Positions 28,090 to 37,339 of a stretch of 64,000 nucleotides of DNA are shown one piece after another (position 1 is the first letter of the stretch; every line of letters starts with the position of its first letter). The translations under genes were made by a program, and so were the position numbers. The stretch spans positions 1 to 64,000 of the forward strand of contig CBDBOO010000066.1 of the NCBI GenBank assembly GCA_965208385.1. The letters are read 5' to 3'. The notes beneath the pieces are model-generated. The model saw only the letters and a program-made list of their open reading frames with translations. It made no database searches and had not been told where the DNA came from. The DNA is from Endozoicomonas sp965208385. Its GTDB lineage: Bacteria > Pseudomonadota > Gammaproteobacteria > Pseudomonadales > Endozoicomonadaceae.

Positions 28090-28887
28090 ATGATAAAAAC
28101 TGATCAAATCCATTTCGTCCATGCCAATGGCTTTCCTTCCTCAGTCTATCGAAAACTATTTTCTGAACTGGATCGCTACGGTTACGCTACAGATTATCTT
28201 GATTGTCATGGTCATGATCCTGAGTACCCGTATACGGATAACTGGCAGCATTTAACCCTTGAACTTATCCATTATATAGAAGCCCGGTATAGTAAGCCGG
28301 TAATTGGTCTGGGCCACTCAATGGGTGGTTACTTATGCATGATGGCAGCAAGAAGAAGGCCTGAGCTTTTTAGTTCAGTGGTTGCACTTGATACGCCAGC
28401 ACTGACCATTATTGACCGGAGTATGATCCGATTAGCCAAACAGTTCGGATTGGTGGATAAGATCACCCCAGCGGGCAGAACAGAAGGCCGAAGAAGTCAT
28501 TGGCCGGATCGTCGGGAGGCTCTTGAATATTTTCAGAGCAAGAAACTGTTTAGTGCGTTCGATCCAGAGTGTCTGGAGGATTATATTTCATTTGGTTTAA
28601 CGCACAATCCTGAGGGCTTGACGTTAAAATATGACCCTGCGGTGGAAGTGGGTATTTTTAGAAATGTGCCTGATTCTCAACCTAAAAGAGGGGCGGGTGA
28701 TGAAGTGCCATGTGGACTGATTTATGGGCTGCAAAGCAACGTTATTACACCTTTGAGAGTTAAATTACTCCGTCTTAATACTTCGTTGAATCTGGAAAGC
28801 ACGGAAGGGGGGCATATGTTTCCTTTTGAAGATCCTGCTAATACAGCGCATCGGATACATAAAATGATTGATGGGTTAACAGTATGA
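28090..28887 (+). CDS. Alpha/beta hydrolase
   Basis: A 265-residue alpha/beta-fold hydrolase. The nucleophile elbow is GLGHSMGGYL, and the catalytic His probably lies in GGHMFPFE near the C-terminus. An oxyanion-type start, FVHANGFPSSVY, is present. The substrate is unknown. It overlaps the next hydrolase gene by four bases (ATGA), so both are likely translated from one message, and the pair precedes a DUF4892-like gene, an arrangement I recall from pseudomonads. 270 bases without a gene separate it from purF. Confidence 0.85.
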   Translation: MIKTDQIHFVHANGFPSSVYRKLFSELDRYGYATDYLDCHGHDPEYPYTDNWQHLTLELIHYIEARYSKPVIGLGHSMGGYLCMMAARRRPELFSSVVALDTPALTIIDRSMIRLAKQFGLVDKITPAGRTEGRRSHWPDRREALEYFQSKKLFSAFDPECLEDYISFGLTHNPEGLTLKYDPAVEVGIFRNVPDSQPKRGAGDEVPCGLIYGLQSNVITPLRVKLLRLNTSLNLESTEGGHMFPFEDPANTAHRIHKMIDGLTV

Positions 28888-29741
28888 TCCCCAGGGAAAT
28901 AAAGATAAGGACACCCAATTTGGAGTTTGCCGCCATTGAATGGGGCGACCCTGAGGCAAAGCCGATAGTGGCCTTGCATGGCTGGATGGATAATGCTGCC
29001 AGTTTTACACCATTGGCTTCAAAACTGAAGGGTGTCAGATTGATTGCGGTTGATCAGGCTGGCCATGGTCTAAGCCAGCATCGACCTCCAGGCTTCAGTT
29101 ATGATATTTGGCATTATGTTGAAGATTTAGTGGCCATTCTGGATGCTCTGGAACTCTCCAGAGTCAGTCTCCTGGCGCATTCAATGGGAGCTGTTGTGTC
29201 CACTATGGCTGCATCATCGATCCTGCTGGATCGTGTGAGTTCCATGGTACTGGTTGATGGTTTATTTCCGATGCCGCGTACAGCTGATGAGTCACCAATG
29301 TCTCTGACTGAGTATCTCACGGCAAGACAGGGTCTATCCGATAGTAAGCCAGGAGCTTATTACCGCACCCTTGACCAGGCTGTCCGGGCAAGGGCTATGG
29401 GGTTGTTTAAAGTATCAAAGAAATCTTCTGAGCTGCTGGTAGAGCGTTCCTTAAAGAATGACGGTGAGGGTTGGGTCTGGACGAATGATCCAAGATTGAA
29501 AATGTCTTCACCTGTACGGTTCACTCTGGAGCAAAGTCTGGCTTTCCCCAAAGCATTAAAATGTTCAACCCATCTGATTCATGCCGATGCAGGTTTGATT
29601 CAACAGCTGATCTTGCAGAACAAGGAGCAGCTTCCTGATATTCGTTATTATCCTTTGGCTGGGTCCCATCATCTTCATATGGACGGTTGTGTTGAAGCGG
29701 TTGCTGATATTGCAAACACTGTGTTCAGTGAGGCTATGTGA
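28884..29741 (+). CDS. Alpha/beta hydrolase
   Basis: A second alpha/beta hydrolase, 285 residues. It has the HGWMDNAASF oxyanion loop, the nucleophile elbow LLAHSMGAVV and a terminal His in GSHHLHMDG. It is not a close copy of the preceding gene. The ATGA overlap with that gene suggests translational coupling. Related to esterase/epoxide-hydrolase-like enzymes; the physiological substrate cannot be inferred. Confidence 0.85.
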   Translation: MIPREIKIRTPNLEFAAIEWGDPEAKPIVALHGWMDNAASFTPLASKLKGVRLIAVDQAGHGLSQHRPPGFSYDIWHYVEDLVAILDALELSRVSLLAHSMGAVVSTMAASSILLDRVSSMVLVDGLFPMPRTADESPMSLTEYLTARQGLSDSKPGAYYRTLDQAVRARAMGLFKVSKKSSELLVERSLKNDGEGWVWTNDPRLKMSSPVRFTLEQSLAFPKALKCSTHLIHADAGLIQQLILQNKEQLPDIRYYPLAGSHHLHMDGCVEAVADIANTVFSEAM

Positions 29742-29803
29742 TAACCTGATAGCTTCTCATCTGCGTTAATGAACGTTGGATGAATTTCGGGTTCAGGAGT
29801 GGA

Positions 29804-30727
29804 ATGACAGAAATGACAATAACGGCAGAATTTCTTTCCGGGCGCTCCAGGGAGTCTTTTTTTTCTTTCTCTCTTATATTAATGCTTTTTTTTGTTTTCA
29901 ATGAATCTGTTCAGGCTTTCGAACTCACCGCTTACCCCAATTCACGACAGGAGTTATCCGAGAGAGAGACTAAGGAAAATCATCCGGTTATTATCAATTT
30001 GATGAAAAAAGTGAATGGAATAGTCACTTCCGATGACGCTCAATGGCTGAAAGGCGACCTCGAAAGAGCTCTGTTTTTAATGCCCCAGGGGCATGACAGT
30101 CTTAGTGCCTTTGATTTTTTTCTGAATCAGTTTTTGTCAGCAGGAGTCAGTGAACGCTATAGCTGCAAGAGCTTTTCCTGTGGAGGCAGTAATTTCTGGG
30201 CGAATGATGTATTTGATATTGCCCGTCTTTATGGTCAGGATCGCTATCAGGCTTATTTTATCGGAGAGAAGGCTGGCGATTATTTCTCTGTGTACACCGT
30301 TCGAAGGGGTAATGGACGTGTATATGCTTTAGTTGACATGTTCAAGCCTGCTGTTCATAGGCAAGCAGTAACGGGATTGAAGCTCAGTGAGCAATTGCTT
30401 AATCATGAAAGTGCGAATATCTACCTGTCGAATAAAGCCTCTCTGATGGCTGTAGATCCTTCTTTTCAGGAACTGGGTGCGCTATTGATTTCAAATCCAT
30501 CCTTGAGGGTTGTTTTGATCATTCAGGGGATTATGCCCGCTACATTAAATGAGTACGATCAGCTTGAGATCGATCTGAAACAATATCGGAATATATTATT
30601 AGAAAGGCTGGTTTCAGAGGGTGTGAAGCCGCGGCAGATCAGGCTAACCAGTAATATCGAACATTTGGTTCAAACGAGTAAATTGCCAGAAGGAAAGATT
30701 CAGCTTCGTATCGTCAAATTACCGTGA
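29804..30727 (+). CDS. DUF4892-like exported protein
   Basis: About 307 residues with an N-terminal signal (FFSFSLILMLFFVFNESVQA). A mature domain begins FELTAYPNSRQELS and contains two cysteines in CKSFSCGGSNFW. The C-terminal part, with its spaced ISNPSLRVVLIIQG and VKPRQIRLTS elements, resembles OmpA-like peptidoglycan-binding folds. The layout fits DUF4892 proteins next to tandem hydrolases. ATG 29804 follows AGGAG at 29795-29799; ATG 29780 is the alternative and adds eight residues. Likely periplasmic; function unknown. Confidence 0.7.
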   Translation: MTEMTITAEFLSGRSRESFFSFSLILMLFFVFNESVQAFELTAYPNSRQELSERETKENHPVIINLMKKVNGIVTSDDAQWLKGDLERALFLMPQGHDSLSAFDFFLNQFLSAGVSERYSCKSFSCGGSNFWANDVFDIARLYGQDRYQAYFIGEKAGDYFSVYTVRRGNGRVYALVDMFKPAVHRQAVTGLKLSEQLLNHESANIYLSNKASLMAVDPSFQELGALLISNPSLRVVLIIQGIMPATLNEYDQLEIDLKQYRNILLERLVSEGVKPRQIRLTSNIEHLVQTSKLPEGKIQLRIVKLP

Positions 30728-30976
30728 TAAATACCCATATTTCCTGCTGATGGGTATAGATGAAATATATGCTCTCCAGTTGAGTATTCAGGGTTCGTAC
30801 TACTAAATGCTTCCTTAATTCAGTGAATTTAAGCCTGAATAGCTGACTGGACACTCTCTAATACAGGTTCGATTTTCATCTCAACCAATTATTAATCAGG
30901 CTTGTGTTACACTGAATTATAATAAGTAATAGTTTCATTTTTGATCCATTTTTGATCCAACTTTGAGAGTTCATGG

Positions 30977-31306
30977 ATGAACCTGACAACACGGATTTTA
31001 CGAAGCCGCAAAGAAAAGCGATTTTCACAGCAGGCGCTGGCTGATCTGATTGGTGTTTCCAGAAGTGCCCTGGCACAGTGGGAAACGCAGATGAGCAGTC
31101 CCAGCCTGGAAAATTTGCGTAAAGTGGCAGAGATACTCGAGGTCTCATTCGAGTGGATTGCCACAGGCCGTGGCAATCAATATCTGACCAACGATAGTGA
31201 CACCATCTGTGATACGGCGGTAGACGGTGAAATTATTGGTCAGTTGAATCGAATGAATAATAAAAAGAAGCGGGCCATTCTAAATGTTATGAGAGCCATG
31301 GCCTGA
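30977..31306 (+). CDS. XRE-family helix-turn-helix regulator
   Basis: A 109-residue DNA-binding protein whose first 65 residues form a Cro/CI-type HTH (QQALADLIGVSRSALAQWE). The short C-terminal tail (RMNNKKKRAILNVMRAMA) is basic and probably helical. It resembles phage or plasmid-type repressors, but no phage genes are near. It is convergent with the HU gene, the two sharing a terminator. The direct repeat TTTTTGATCCA (about 30938-30960) just upstream could be an autoregulatory site. Confidence 0.85.
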   Translation: MNLTTRILRSRKEKRFSQQALADLIGVSRSALAQWETQMSSPSLENLRKVAEILEVSFEWIATGRGNQYLTNDSDTICDTAVDGEIIGQLNRMNNKKKRAILNVMRAMA

Positions 31307-31335
31307 TTTGAGTTCTGCTATCAGGGTTGATGAGA

Positions 31336-31358
31336 GAAAAGCGCCGAGGGCGCTTTTC
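31336..31358. terminator. Bidirectional terminator between XRE gene and hup
   Basis: The arms GAAAAGCGCC and GGCGCTTTTC pair perfectly across a three-base loop, between two convergent genes. Confidence 0.8.
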
Positions 31359-31362
31359 CTGT

Positions 31363-31635
31363 TTATTTCACGTGCTCCCGTAATTTGTTACCAGGTTTGA
31401 ATTGTGGCAATTTACAGGCCGGGATGTGAATTTCTTCACCGGTTTGAGGGTTTCTCCCCTTTCGTGCAGCACGATCGGCGACTGAGAACGTACCAAAGCC
31501 AATCAGTTGCACCACCTCTCCCCTGGCAAGCGTATCCTGTGTTGAATGAATGAAAGCATTAACGGCCATTTCGGCTTTGCTGCGTGACAGGTTGGCTTGA
31601 TCGGCCACGTGTTCTACCAGTTCTTTCTTGTTCAT
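31363..31635 (-). CDS. hup: HU-family DNA-binding protein
   Basis: 90 residues, the standard length of HU. It has MNKKELVEHVADQANLS at the N-terminus, the GFGTFSVADRAARKGRNP core and the DNA-clamping arm with RNPQTGEEI. It binds and bends DNA non-specifically as a dimer in the nucleoid. I cannot choose between the alpha and beta subunits by eye. In relatives a hupB gene follows lon after clpX; here no HU gene is found at the clpX locus, so this may be a second paralogue or a moved one. Confidence 0.93.
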   Translation of the reverse strand: MNKKELVEHVADQANLSRSKAEMAVNAFIHSTQDTLARGEVVQLIGFGTFSVADRAARKGRNPQTGEEIHIPACKLPQFKPGNKLREHVK

Positions 31636-32074
31636 ATCCAGTCTCAGTAAATTACCAATATGCTGAAAGAAATACCTGACAGGGACTATCCCTACAGGTG
31701 AGGTATGTGTTCAAGCATGGGCTTAAACATGGTCAGGTTGTCGATTTTAATGATCACTACCTTGAATGACGTTCTGAGACTGCTGGGGGAAACCAGTGTG
31801 GAGAATGACGAATTTAACATCGAATTCGTCGAAGTTCATATCAGCAGTGTGTCTATCAGATGATTCATTCGTTGAAATAGAGGTGTAATTCAGTTATCAC
31901 CCCCCCGACCTCAGGCTGCCCGAAGACTTCTTTGAAGGCTAACCTGACTCGAATAATATAGAAGCTCCAGACTGATTCGTCCTGTAGAGCAGTCACATCC
32001 AACGTATTCAAGCGGTAATCTGCAATTAAAATGAAGGGAGGAGCAATTGTTCATTGCTCCATTTTTTTATGACG
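31636..32074. other. Intergenic region upstream of hup
   Basis: 439 bases that must hold the hup promoter (minus strand). It contains a possible short plus-strand ORF (31705-31863) and, near 31677-31700, an imperfect hairpin (CCTGACAGGGA, TCCCTACAGG). Nothing else recognisable. Confidence 0.4.
31705..31863 (+). CDS. Small hypothetical ORF
   Basis: 52 codons from ATG 31705 to TGA 31861-31863, with in-frame ATGs also at 31717 and 31750. The encoded tail LNDVLRLLGETSVENDEF is acidic and protein-like, and GAGG lies directly upstream of the first ATG. I know no homologue, and chance cannot be excluded. Confidence 0.25.
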   Translation: MCSSMGLNMVRLSILMITTLNDVLRLLGETSVENDEFNIEFVEVHISSVSIR

Positions 32075-32950
32075 TTAACGTGACATTTCCCGCTCCAACG
32101 GGATCATATGATGCTTGGGTTGAAGTATCAGCATATCGGTATCAACGTCTGCAATCAGCTGCTCGGCCGTATTGCCGATGGTCATTGCGCTTAAACCTGT
32201 GCGGGCATGTGTACCTATTATCAGAAGGCTGATTCCCAGCTGTCTTGCGAGTTTGGGAATGCGGGTTTCCGGAGGTCCAGGTTCGATGTGCTGATTCATT
32301 TCATGCAGGTCAAACTTGTCTCCGAGTTGCATGCAGTTTTTCCGGTATAAATCAAAATCGGTCAAACCATCCCCTTTATCCTGTATAGCCAGCATGGTCG
32401 TAGGGTACATAGTTGCCAGGTGGAGATCGGAAGTGAAACCTTCAGCCAGAGCCCGCGCATGTTCCAGAATGGCATGGTTCAGTACTGAATGATAATGATC
32501 TTCTGGATCAGCGTTGATGGCTGCCAGCATAGCGCTATTGTTCCAGGGGTTATCTGTTTTAACTAACAGGACAGGAACCCGGCATTGACGGAGCAGGCGC
32601 CAGTCATCAGGTGTAAAGAGTGCTTTTTTAAGAGTTCCCTTGAGGCTGGTTTCTTTATCACTCACATCCTTGATAACCATATGACACCGTTCCATCTGGC
32701 GTATATGAATAATTGTTTCAATGAGGGATTTATGCCAGGTTTCATGCAAATAGAGTTCAATACCTTCCTGTAGAAGAGGGAGGGCAAGTGCCTCAAGCCT
32801 TCCCATTGAGCTTTCATCAGTATTTGGCTTTGTAGCAAGAATGTGGAGAACAGCGCCGGTGGTCTGACTGATTTGTTCCGCTCTTTTCAGGGCTGATTGT
32901 TGCTCCTTACGGGTATCAACGACCACAAGGATTTTATTAATTCCTCGCAT
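32075..32950 (-). CDS. Tandem universal stress protein (UspE-like)
   Basis: Two Usp domains in one chain of 292 residues, as in UspE. The N-terminal half begins MRGINKILVVVDTRKEQQS. The C-terminal half ends with IIGTHARTGLSAMTIGNTAEQLI, which holds the G-X2-G-X9-G-S/T type ATP-loop region in altered form. The start at 32950 is chosen because GGAGGA lies at a good distance upstream; an upstream in-frame ATG at 32998 would add 16 residues. UspE proteins support stress survival and aggregation. It is divergent from the miaE fragment. Confidence 0.88.
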   Translation of the reverse strand: MRGINKILVVVDTRKEQQSALKRAEQISQTTGAVLHILATKPNTDESSMGRLEALALPLLQEGIELYLHETWHKSLIETIIHIRQMERCHMVIKDVSDKETSLKGTLKKALFTPDDWRLLRQCRVPVLLVKTDNPWNNSAMLAAINADPEDHYHSVLNHAILEHARALAEGFTSDLHLATMYPTTMLAIQDKGDGLTDFDLYRKNCMQLGDKFDLHEMNQHIEPGPPETRIPKLARQLGISLLIIGTHARTGLSAMTIGNTAEQLIADVDTDMLILQPKHHMIPLEREMSR

Positions 32951-33154
32951 ATGTCCTCCATCCTGTTGGGTTTTAATCTTGTTTTCTTTAGAGTGCATGA
33001 GTTTAGAGATTTAAATATTGACATGAATCAATAATGTTACTGCCATTGCTCAGGAACCTATTTTAGGAAATTGACAGTTGTTCTTGATGGTTATGCCCTT
33101 TATTCTCAGGGTGTTTTTCAGATCGATAAAATAAGACAGGAAAGATAAAACTCT

Positions 33155-33310
33155 ATGAGTGAAAGCAGTAAATCTCAATTACCCCGGGAACTATTAGATT
33201 TTTTGCCCTGTGAAACCCCTGAGGCCTGGATCGAAGTGGCTGTGAATCAACAGGAGGTTCTGCTGATAGATCATGCCAATTGTGAAATAAATGCCAGTCT
33301 AATGGCCTGA
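33155..33310 (+). pseudogene. N-terminal fragment of a MiaE-like tRNA hydroxylase
   Basis: ATG 33155 with AGGAAAG upstream encodes 51 residues. The stretch LLDFLPCETPEAWIEVAV ... LLIDHANCE matches the start of the intact MiaE at 37340 (IIDFLPCRTPEVWIQEAI ... LLIDHCNNE), but with clear divergence. After the Glu codon (about 33288) the similarity stops and a few unrelated codons lead to a stop. It is thus the head of a second miaE-type gene whose body has been lost, lying just before the tandem repeat and the ISKra4 element. Confidence 0.75.
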
Positions 33311-33331
33311 TAAAATCTATCTACTATAATC

Positions 33332-33371
33332 GCTCCTTGCTCCTTGCTCCTTGCTCCTTGCTCCTTGCTCC
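33332..33371 (+). repeat. 7-bp tandem repeat (GCTCCTT), target of the ISKra4 element
   Basis: Five full GCTCCTT units and a partial sixth precede the IS. The repeat resumes as CCTTGCTCC directly after it (34804-34812), so the IS landed in the repeat tract. Confidence 0.9.
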
Positions 33372-34803
33372 GGGTGTAATTAAAAGTGTTCATTAGAAGT
33401 TTTTCTGCCCACAAAACCTCAATATGAACGATAATGTAAGAGTATTTCTCAACCCTAGTTAGTATTATGCCCTCACCTATTTCTCTTGCTGATAGACTTG
33501 CAGCCCACCCCGAGCTTGAGCTTAGAGTTTCTGCACTTCTGGATATTGTTGAAGCCGAGTCAGGTCTCCTGGATCGTGCTGATGATGCTGAAGAAGCCGT
33601 CATTGTCCACCTGCGTGAAATGGGCAATGAACTGCTTACTGGCTGGGGTACCTACAAGGAAGATCAAAAATTTGGCGAGGCTTGCCTGAAGCACCCCGGA
33701 GCTAAAACTCAAAAAAAAACACTTATTGGCTGAGCACCTATGGGAAAATAGAAGTTCTTGAACGCTGCCAGACGGTAGACAAGCATCGGGTCAGACCTTT
33801 CAGTCATGCCGCTCATATTCACTGTCGCGACTACTCCCGCACAATTCAACGTAAAATTGTAGACTTTGGTGCAGATAGTTCTTTTCAGGCAGCTGCAAAA
33901 AAAATACATGAACATTATGGTATTGATGTGCCTGAGTCTTCTATTCGAGCCATAACTCTTGAGCACGCAAGCTGTATGCAAAATGATTCCATCAGTGCAT
34001 CACAAAATCGTCAGGACTGCCTCGGTGAAGCTGCCCAGTTCATAGGAGAAATGGATGGAAGCATGATTCCTGTTGTCCTCATTGATGAAGAGGCAGAAGG
34101 TGACAAACGCAAAGCACGTAAAACTGAATGGCAGGAGGCTAAACTTTGCCAGGTCTATAAGCTGGGTAGCTCAGATAAACGTCATCAGGCCACAATGGGA
34201 GGGCCGGATGAAGCAGGTGACCAGTGGTTGAGTTGTGCAATAGAGCAGGGGCTCAACCGGCAATCCTCTATCCATTGCGTGAGCGATGGAGCCACCTGGA
34301 TTGCCAACCAGACAAAGAGAGTGTTTGGAGAGCAAGGAAGTTTCCTCGTTGACTATTATCATCTCTCTGAGCACTTCGCTGATGCAGCAGAAGAGTGTGT
34401 CGGGTTTAACAAGGAAACACGTGTACAGTGGCGGCATATCCAGCAGGAACGCATGAAATCTGGCAATGTTAATGCCGTCATGGCAGAGCTTGATCCGCAT
34501 AGAAACGGAAAGAAAGGCAAAGCAGCCAATAAGCCAGAGGAGTGTCACCGATATATCCGAAACCGTCCAGGGCAATTCGAATATGCTGCAGCAGAAGCAG
34601 CCAATCTTCCCATTGGCTCTGGCGAAATAGAAAGTTCTAACAGTGCAGTAGTGCAGATGCGACTAAAAATACCGGGTGCTTGGTGGAAGCCTTCCATCGC
34701 AGGAGCAATGCTTTGCTTAAGAACATTGCGTTCTAACGGGGACTGGGATCAGTACTGGCAGCAAGCAGGATAATGGGTAGATGGAACACTTTTAATTACA
34801 CCC
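33372..34803 (+). mobile_element. Complete ISKra4-family insertion sequence, 1432 bp
   Basis: Perfect 20-bp terminal inverted repeats (33372-33391 and 34784-34803, beginning GGGTGTAATTAAAAG) enclose one transposase gene in two frames. The flanks CCTTGCTCC (33363-33371 and 34804-34812) fit a 9-bp target duplication, though the tandem repeat at the target makes the exact length ambiguous. The ends and transposase type fit the ISKra4 family, perhaps its ISMich2 group. The intact ends suggest a recent insertion. Confidence 0.9.
33467..34773 (+). CDS. ISKra4-type transposase, probably made by -1 frameshifting
   Basis: The first frame (33467-33733) encodes LADRLAAHPELELRVSALLD and ends soon after an A9 run at 33711-33719. 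The -1 frame continues TYWLSTYGKIEVLERCQTV and runs to 34773, with DGATWIANQ, VDYYHLSEHFADA and NLPIGSGEIESSN, typical of the catalytic region of this family. A shift from the 0 frame at the in-frame heptamer A-AAA-AAA would give a fused protein of about 435 residues. Programmed slippage is known for several IS families, so I treat it as a functional gene, not a pseudogene; plain mutation is the alternative. Confidence 0.8.
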
Positions 34804-34829
34804 CCTTGCTCCTTTAAATAAATCTGTCT

Positions 34830-37250
34830 ATGCAGGGTTTTGATATGCGTTATAACAAGAATGTCATTGGTTTTTTTCTGGGGGGAATAGGGCTTGTGGC
34901 TTCTTCCTTGGTGTTGTCTCATCCAGGAAGTGGTAGTGGACAAGATAAGCCCGGATACCAAGCCAGTTCAGATGCAATAGAACCGGATGCAATAGAAGAA
35001 GTCTCAGGTAAAGCAAAAAAACGAAAAAGACAGGCTGATCACTCTGTTGATGCTCACCAATATGGGATGCCAACCGAAATCGTGTCCTCCAAAAAAAACA
35101 GGGGGTTTCGAAAAATGGTTATCCGAATAATGAGAAAAGCAAAAAGGGCTGTATCAGAACTTGCTGGCCAGCTGAGCTGTCTGAATGTGCAGTCAACAGA
35201 GGAGTGTGTTGAGCTGGAAATAGATAACCAGCTGTTGACTCAATTCAGTCAGCTTTGGCTTCATCCCCCCACAGAAGAGCTACGGCCATATGATGCTATT
35301 GATCATACGTTCTATTTGAAGGCAATGAACCCTTCTCTCTGGGATCGCCTGGGTCTGGGGAGTTTGACGGCGGTTACTTTGCCCGAAAGTATGACTCAAA
35401 CCAGTGCCGAATATTATCTCGGACAAGCGGCAGTGAGAGAGGTTTTGGCCCGTCAGGACGAACAGCATCCTGCTTTGCCCTACGTCGAGGTATTTCTACA
35501 AGATATGGCAGGGAATTCCTTTAGCCTCATAGAACTGCCTCAGAACTGGCTGCGCTCGCCAGAGGTGGTGCGTCATATCTCGTCACTGAATCTTCATAAT
35601 ACTGTTGCCGAATTTGATCGGGCTGCGGCTGGTGTTGAGCTTGTTCGACAATTATTTAGTCTGCTGTCTGATATCCATCAGACGAGGGATAGTCAGTTGG
35701 CGAATTTATTAAACCAGTGCGGTGCCCGTAATCTTGCTCTGGGCATGTTCAGAGATGGCCGCGGCCTGAGTGCTGCAGACCTGGCTATTGAGGAAGGCGC
35801 TAGCGGAAGCCAGATCAAATTGATACACGCTTCCGGTCAAGTGGCTTTTAACGAGCAGCACTGTGCCATTGTGGTCAGGAATCATTCTGGAGGTGATCGC
35901 AAGGAAGGGGGGGCAACAAGAAAAAGGCTGGAAGAAATTCTTATGGCGTCCAAGCGGGACCAGAAGCCGTTTCATCTGGATCAAGTCAAGACTGAAAGTG
36001 GAAACTTATTAAAACTGGCCATCAAAAACAGACTGGATTACTCGTCACTGTATCTTATCATGTATCCCTCTTATGGAGAGGGGGTAACGCCTGATACAGA
36101 CGATTTTATAGAAACCCTGAGGCAGGAGCTGGCGGAGACAAGCCATGACTTGGTACCCGGACATATCACCAGATTCTTGCCGGAGGGCAGCTTGACAAGT
36201 TGGGAGCAGTGGCGGGACGATGAAAGCGGTCGTACTCTGCTTGATATTGTTTTAGCGACAGAGAATTCTCTCTATTATTTTCGACGTATCCACCCTTTAG
36301 GCTTTCCCGCCCAGCTGGATGACCTTCCCGCTATTTTGCGCGATACCCGCAGAAGGGATGAACTTGAGTACATCCTCAATGATTATGGTCGCATGCTAGG
36401 CAGTGAAGCACTCAAGAACTGGCGGGATAGTGACGGGCGTACACTCTATGAGCATGCATTATTTCACAATGCACCCGTAAAGGCGCTGGAAATTATAGAC
36501 ATGCATACCGGTCAGGCCGTTGACTCAGGCTCGCAAATTCTCTCTGGGAAGCCTGCTTCAAAAATATCATGGCACCGTAGTTATATCAGAAATTTATTAC
36601 AGCAACAGACCGGTCGATCTGGAGTTTCCTCTTCCTATACAACCGCACTCAACCAGTTGCTTCGTGACAAAGGTTTACAGCAAGGGAGTACTCCAAAAGA
36701 TGGACTGTGTTTTTATCATGCAGTTGCCAGTCTTTTTAATGTCTCAGAAGATGCGCTTAAAGCGCAAATGACGAATGTGATAGAAACGGCACTCGCTGGT
36801 TTTCAAATGCATCAGAATCTTCATCAGCACCATGTCATATCTCACGGTATGGGGGGGCAACAAGGCATGCAGTCCGCTTTGCAAGGTCTACAAAATTCTC
36901 AATGGGGGGAGTTATCCTGGTTTCCTGCGGTGGCGCAAGCTCTGTATCACCTGAGTCCTGATTTTGCTGGATTCCAGGTTATTACGCCTGGTTATGACGC
37001 ATTATGCACTCCGGTTATTACCCTGTTTCAGTTTGATGGCACACCCGTTGAAGTTTCTGGAGTAGACACGGATATTCCGGTTATTATTCATGATGGAGTA
37101 AACCACTGGAGCTTTGCTGAGTATATTCCAACAACCATCGTTAATGGTCAACTTGAAAACAATAGTACATCTCAGGGGACAAGTGATTCAGACAGCATTA
37201 TTATACCTGCACAGATGTTTCTGAATGAGCAGCCATCAGCAGAGTGGTGA
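34830..37250 (+). CDS. Exported OTU-like cysteine protease, putative host-directed deubiquitinase
   Basis: An 806-residue protein with an N-terminal hydrophobic segment (VIGFFLGGIGLVASSLVLS, residues 12-30), then a lysine/arginine-rich region. A long middle part, with ankyrin-like pieces such as DGRGLSAADLAIEEGAS, matches no family I can name. The C-terminus has the OTU signature PKDGLCFYHAVASLF, with Asp624 and Cys627, and the paired motif HDGVNHWSFAEY with His759. These are the spacing and residues of the OTU catalytic triad. OTU proteases cleave ubiquitin chains, and bacteria lack ubiquitin, so a role against a eukaryotic host is the natural inference. It stands alone between the ISKra4 element and miaE. 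Confidence 0.75.
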   Translation: MQGFDMRYNKNVIGFFLGGIGLVASSLVLSHPGSGSGQDKPGYQASSDAIEPDAIEEVSGKAKKRKRQADHSVDAHQYGMPTEIVSSKKNRGFRKMVIRIMRKAKRAVSELAGQLSCLNVQSTEECVELEIDNQLLTQFSQLWLHPPTEELRPYDAIDHTFYLKAMNPSLWDRLGLGSLTAVTLPESMTQTSAEYYLGQAAVREVLARQDEQHPALPYVEVFLQDMAGNSFSLIELPQNWLRSPEVVRHISSLNLHNTVAEFDRAAAGVELVRQLFSLLSDIHQTRDSQLANLLNQCGARNLALGMFRDGRGLSAADLAIEEGASGSQIKLIHASGQVAFNEQHCAIVVRNHSGGDRKEGGATRKRLEEILMASKRDQKPFHLDQVKTESGNLLKLAIKNRLDYSSLYLIMYPSYGEGVTPDTDDFIETLRQELAETSHDLVPGHITRFLPEGSLTSWEQWRDDESGRTLLDIVLATENSLYYFRRIHPLGFPAQLDDLPAILRDTRRRDELEYILNDYGRMLGSEALKNWRDSDGRTLYEHALFHNAPVKALEIIDMHTGQAVDSGSQILSGKPASKISWHRSYIRNLLQQQTGRSGVSSSYTTALNQLLRDKGLQQGSTPKDGLCFYHAVASLFNVSEDALKAQMTNVIETALAGFQMHQNLHQHHVISHGMGGQQGMQSALQGLQNSQWGELSWFPAVAQALYHLSPDFAGFQVITPGYDALCTPVITLFQFDGTPVEVSGVDTDIPVIIHDGVNHWSFAEYIPTTIVNGQLENNSTSQGTSDSDSIIIPAQMFLNEQPSAEW

Positions 37251-37339
37251 TATGACTGCACTTATTTGACGAAAGTTATGATGGATTACAAATGATTCAT
37301 TGCCTACCGACTGTAAACTTAAAACATAAACCTGAATCA

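Noticed and set aside
34171..34575. 134-codon minus-strand frame opposite the ISKra4 transposase
   Set aside because: Shadow of the transposase reading frame with no motif of its own.
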